This document shows, piece by piece, positions 62,676 to 64,000 of a DNA stretch of 64,000 nt. Position numbers and translations under genes: made by a program. Location of the stretch: the NCBI GenBank assembly GCA_920105625.2, contig OV050030.1:192195887-192259886 (forward strand), in the 5' to 3' direction. The stretch's first letter is position 1, and every line of letters starts with the position of its first letter. The stretch comes from Clusia tigrina (lineage: Eukaryota; Arthropoda; Insecta; Diptera; Clusiidae). Under the pieces are notes generated by a model, which searched no databases, was not told the origin of the DNA, and saw only the letters and a program-made list of their open reading frames with translations.

Positions 62676-62697
62676 CCCCCCCCCCCCCCCCCCCCCC
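62676..62697 (+). repeat. Expanded C22 tract
   Basis: Twenty-two consecutive C where ordinary monomers have five to seven. It is the longest of a series that includes C17 at 43862-43878 and 40864-40880, C15 at 29277-29291, C14 at 19569-19582 and C11 at 32398-32408. The complementary strand is a pure G run. Confidence 0.9.
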
Positions 62698-64000
62698 TAA
62701 TCGATAGCGGCATCGACTGAGACGCCTTCAGAGACGCTGACAGAGGCTGCCATGCCGACTGAGATGCCAAATGAGGCAGATAGGGGTAGATATAGGCATA
62801 GAGAAGGCAGCAGACCCCCCTAATCGACACCGACTGAGACGCCTACAGCGACGCCGACTGAGACGCCGACTGAGGCAGATAGACGTAGATACAGGCATAG
62901 AGAAGGCAGCAGACCCCCAATCGACAGCGGCAGCTACTGAGACGCCTACAGTTACGCTGGCAGAGGCTGTGACGCCGACTGGGGTGGATAGGGGTAGATA
63001 TAGGCATAGAGAAGGCTGCAGACTCCCAATCGACAGCGGCAGCTACTGAGAGGCCTACAGAGACGCTAACAGATGCTGCGACGCCGACTGAGGCAGATAG
63101 TGGTAGTGATAGGCATAGAGAAGGCAGCAGACCCTCCAATCGACAGCGGCATCGCCTGAGAATCATACAGAGACGCTGACAGAGGCTACGATGCCGACTG
63201 AGACGGCAACTGAGGCAGACAAGAGGAGATATAGGCATAGAGAAAGCAGCAGACCCCCAATCCACAGCGGCAGCGACTGAGACGTCTACACAGACACTGA
63301 CAAAGGCTGCGACGCCGACTGAGATGCCGACTGAGGCAAATAGGGGTAGATATAGGCATAGAGAAGACAGCAGACCCCCCTAATCGACACCGACTGAGAT
63401 GCCTACTGCGACGCCGACTGAGACGCCGACTGAGGCAGATAGGCGTAGATACAGGCATAGAGAAGGCAGTAGACCCCCCAATCGACAGCGGCTTCGACTG
63501 AGACGCGTACAGAGACGCTGGCAGAGGCTGCGACGCCGATTGAGGCAGATAGGGGTAGATATAGGCATAGAGAAGGCAGCAGACCCCCAAATCGACAGCG
63601 GCAGCGATTGAGACGCCTACTGAGACGCCGACTGAGGCAGATAGAGGTAGATATTGGCATAGAGAAGGCAGCAGACCCTCCAATCGACAGCGGCAGCGAC
63701 TGAGACGCCTACAGATATGCTGACAGGGGCTGCGACGCCGACTGAGACGCCGATTGAGGCACATAGGGGTAGATATAGGCATAGAGAAGGCAGCAGACCC
63801 CCAAATCGACAGCGGCAGCGACTGAGACGCGTACAGAGATGGTGATAGAGGCTGCGACACCGACTGAGACGCCAACTGAGGCAGATAGGGGTAGATACAG
63901 GCATAGTAAAGGCAGCAGCCCCCCAATCGACAGCGACAGAGACGCCGACAGCGACGCAGACTGAGACGCCGACTTGGGCAGGTAGGGCTAGATACAGGCA

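Larger units (their letters stand above)
28967..64000 (+). repeat. Satellite array, block 3 (to the window end)
   Basis: About 35 kb of uninterrupted head-to-tail satellite on the 122-bp monomer, without any other element or gene. It holds several nested higher-order duplications (separate entries), empty paralogues of the retroelement target, and unusually long C-tracts up to C22 at 62676-62697. The array continues beyond base 64000. Confidence 0.97.
43370..64000 (+). repeat. Block repeated at 17.1-kb spacing (43.4-46.9 kb and 60.4-64.0 kb)
   Basis: From about 60445 to the window end the sequence repeats about 43370-46900. The offset is 17076 at first, then 17093, then 17104. The C-tract difference at 45583 versus 62676 explains the last step. 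Markers such as GAGATGGTGACAGAGGCTGC, GAGAATCATACAGAGACGCT and GTTACGCTGGCAGAGGCTGT are shared. Within 43.3-46.0 kb there is also an internal repeat at 1.7-1.8 kb spacing. The second copy is cut by the window end. Confidence 0.85.

Noticed and set aside
1638..64000. Relationship to the about 120-bp Responder satellite of Drosophila melanogaster
   Set aside because: Only the unit length is similar; this monomer is GC-rich with a 12-bp substructure, and I see no sequence resemblance.

Overview
The window is eukaryotic, most likely from a fly (Diptera). It holds the 3' end of a metazoan PP1-inhibitor gene (PPP1R14/CPI-17 family), a decayed Ty3/gypsy pol fragment, and two copies of a jockey-clade non-LTR retrotransposon with the arthropod gag (three zinc knuckles), endonuclease and reverse transcriptase. 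The species cannot be named from the sequence alone. Nothing looks bacterial: there are no operons, tRNAs or rRNAs.

Layout. Bases 1-231 are the last coding part of the PPP1R14-like gene. Bases 232-905 are AT-rich 3'UTR/intergenic DNA. Bases 913-1640 are a frameshifted Ty3/gypsy pol remnant cut off by the satellite edge. From about 1638 to the end, everything except the two retroelements is one head-to-tail satellite array, GC-rich and built on a monomer of about 122 bp, roughly 450 monomers by my estimate. The array is cut by a retroelement at 14598-19258 and again at 24306-28966, both on the minus strand, and runs off the right end.

Satellite structure. About half of each monomer is a run of 12-bp units (type GACGCCGACTGA). 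The other half is a non-repetitive segment ending in a C-tract. Length variants differ mostly by whole 12-bp units. Above the monomer lie nested tandem duplications of about 0.3, 0.55, 0.83-0.84, 1.7, 2.06, 3.0-3.1 and 10 kb, plus a dispersed repeat at 17.1 kb spacing.

Main point. The two retroelements are not two insertions. They sit in a tandemly duplicated block of about 10 kb, 9708 bp apart. They share the same 9-bp flanks, the same 12-T tail, the same 9-A frameshift in ORF1 and the same nonsense codons in ORF2, and their translated frames are identical. The satellite has therefore amplified a dead retrotransposon as part of a higher-order repeat. Empty paralogues of the insertion site survive elsewhere in the array. 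The element's 5' end still carries a jockey-type downstream promoter motif, so it could be transcribed inside the array. The many long open frames in the satellite are by-products of a monomer with few stops on the minus strand, and I do not annotate them as genes.
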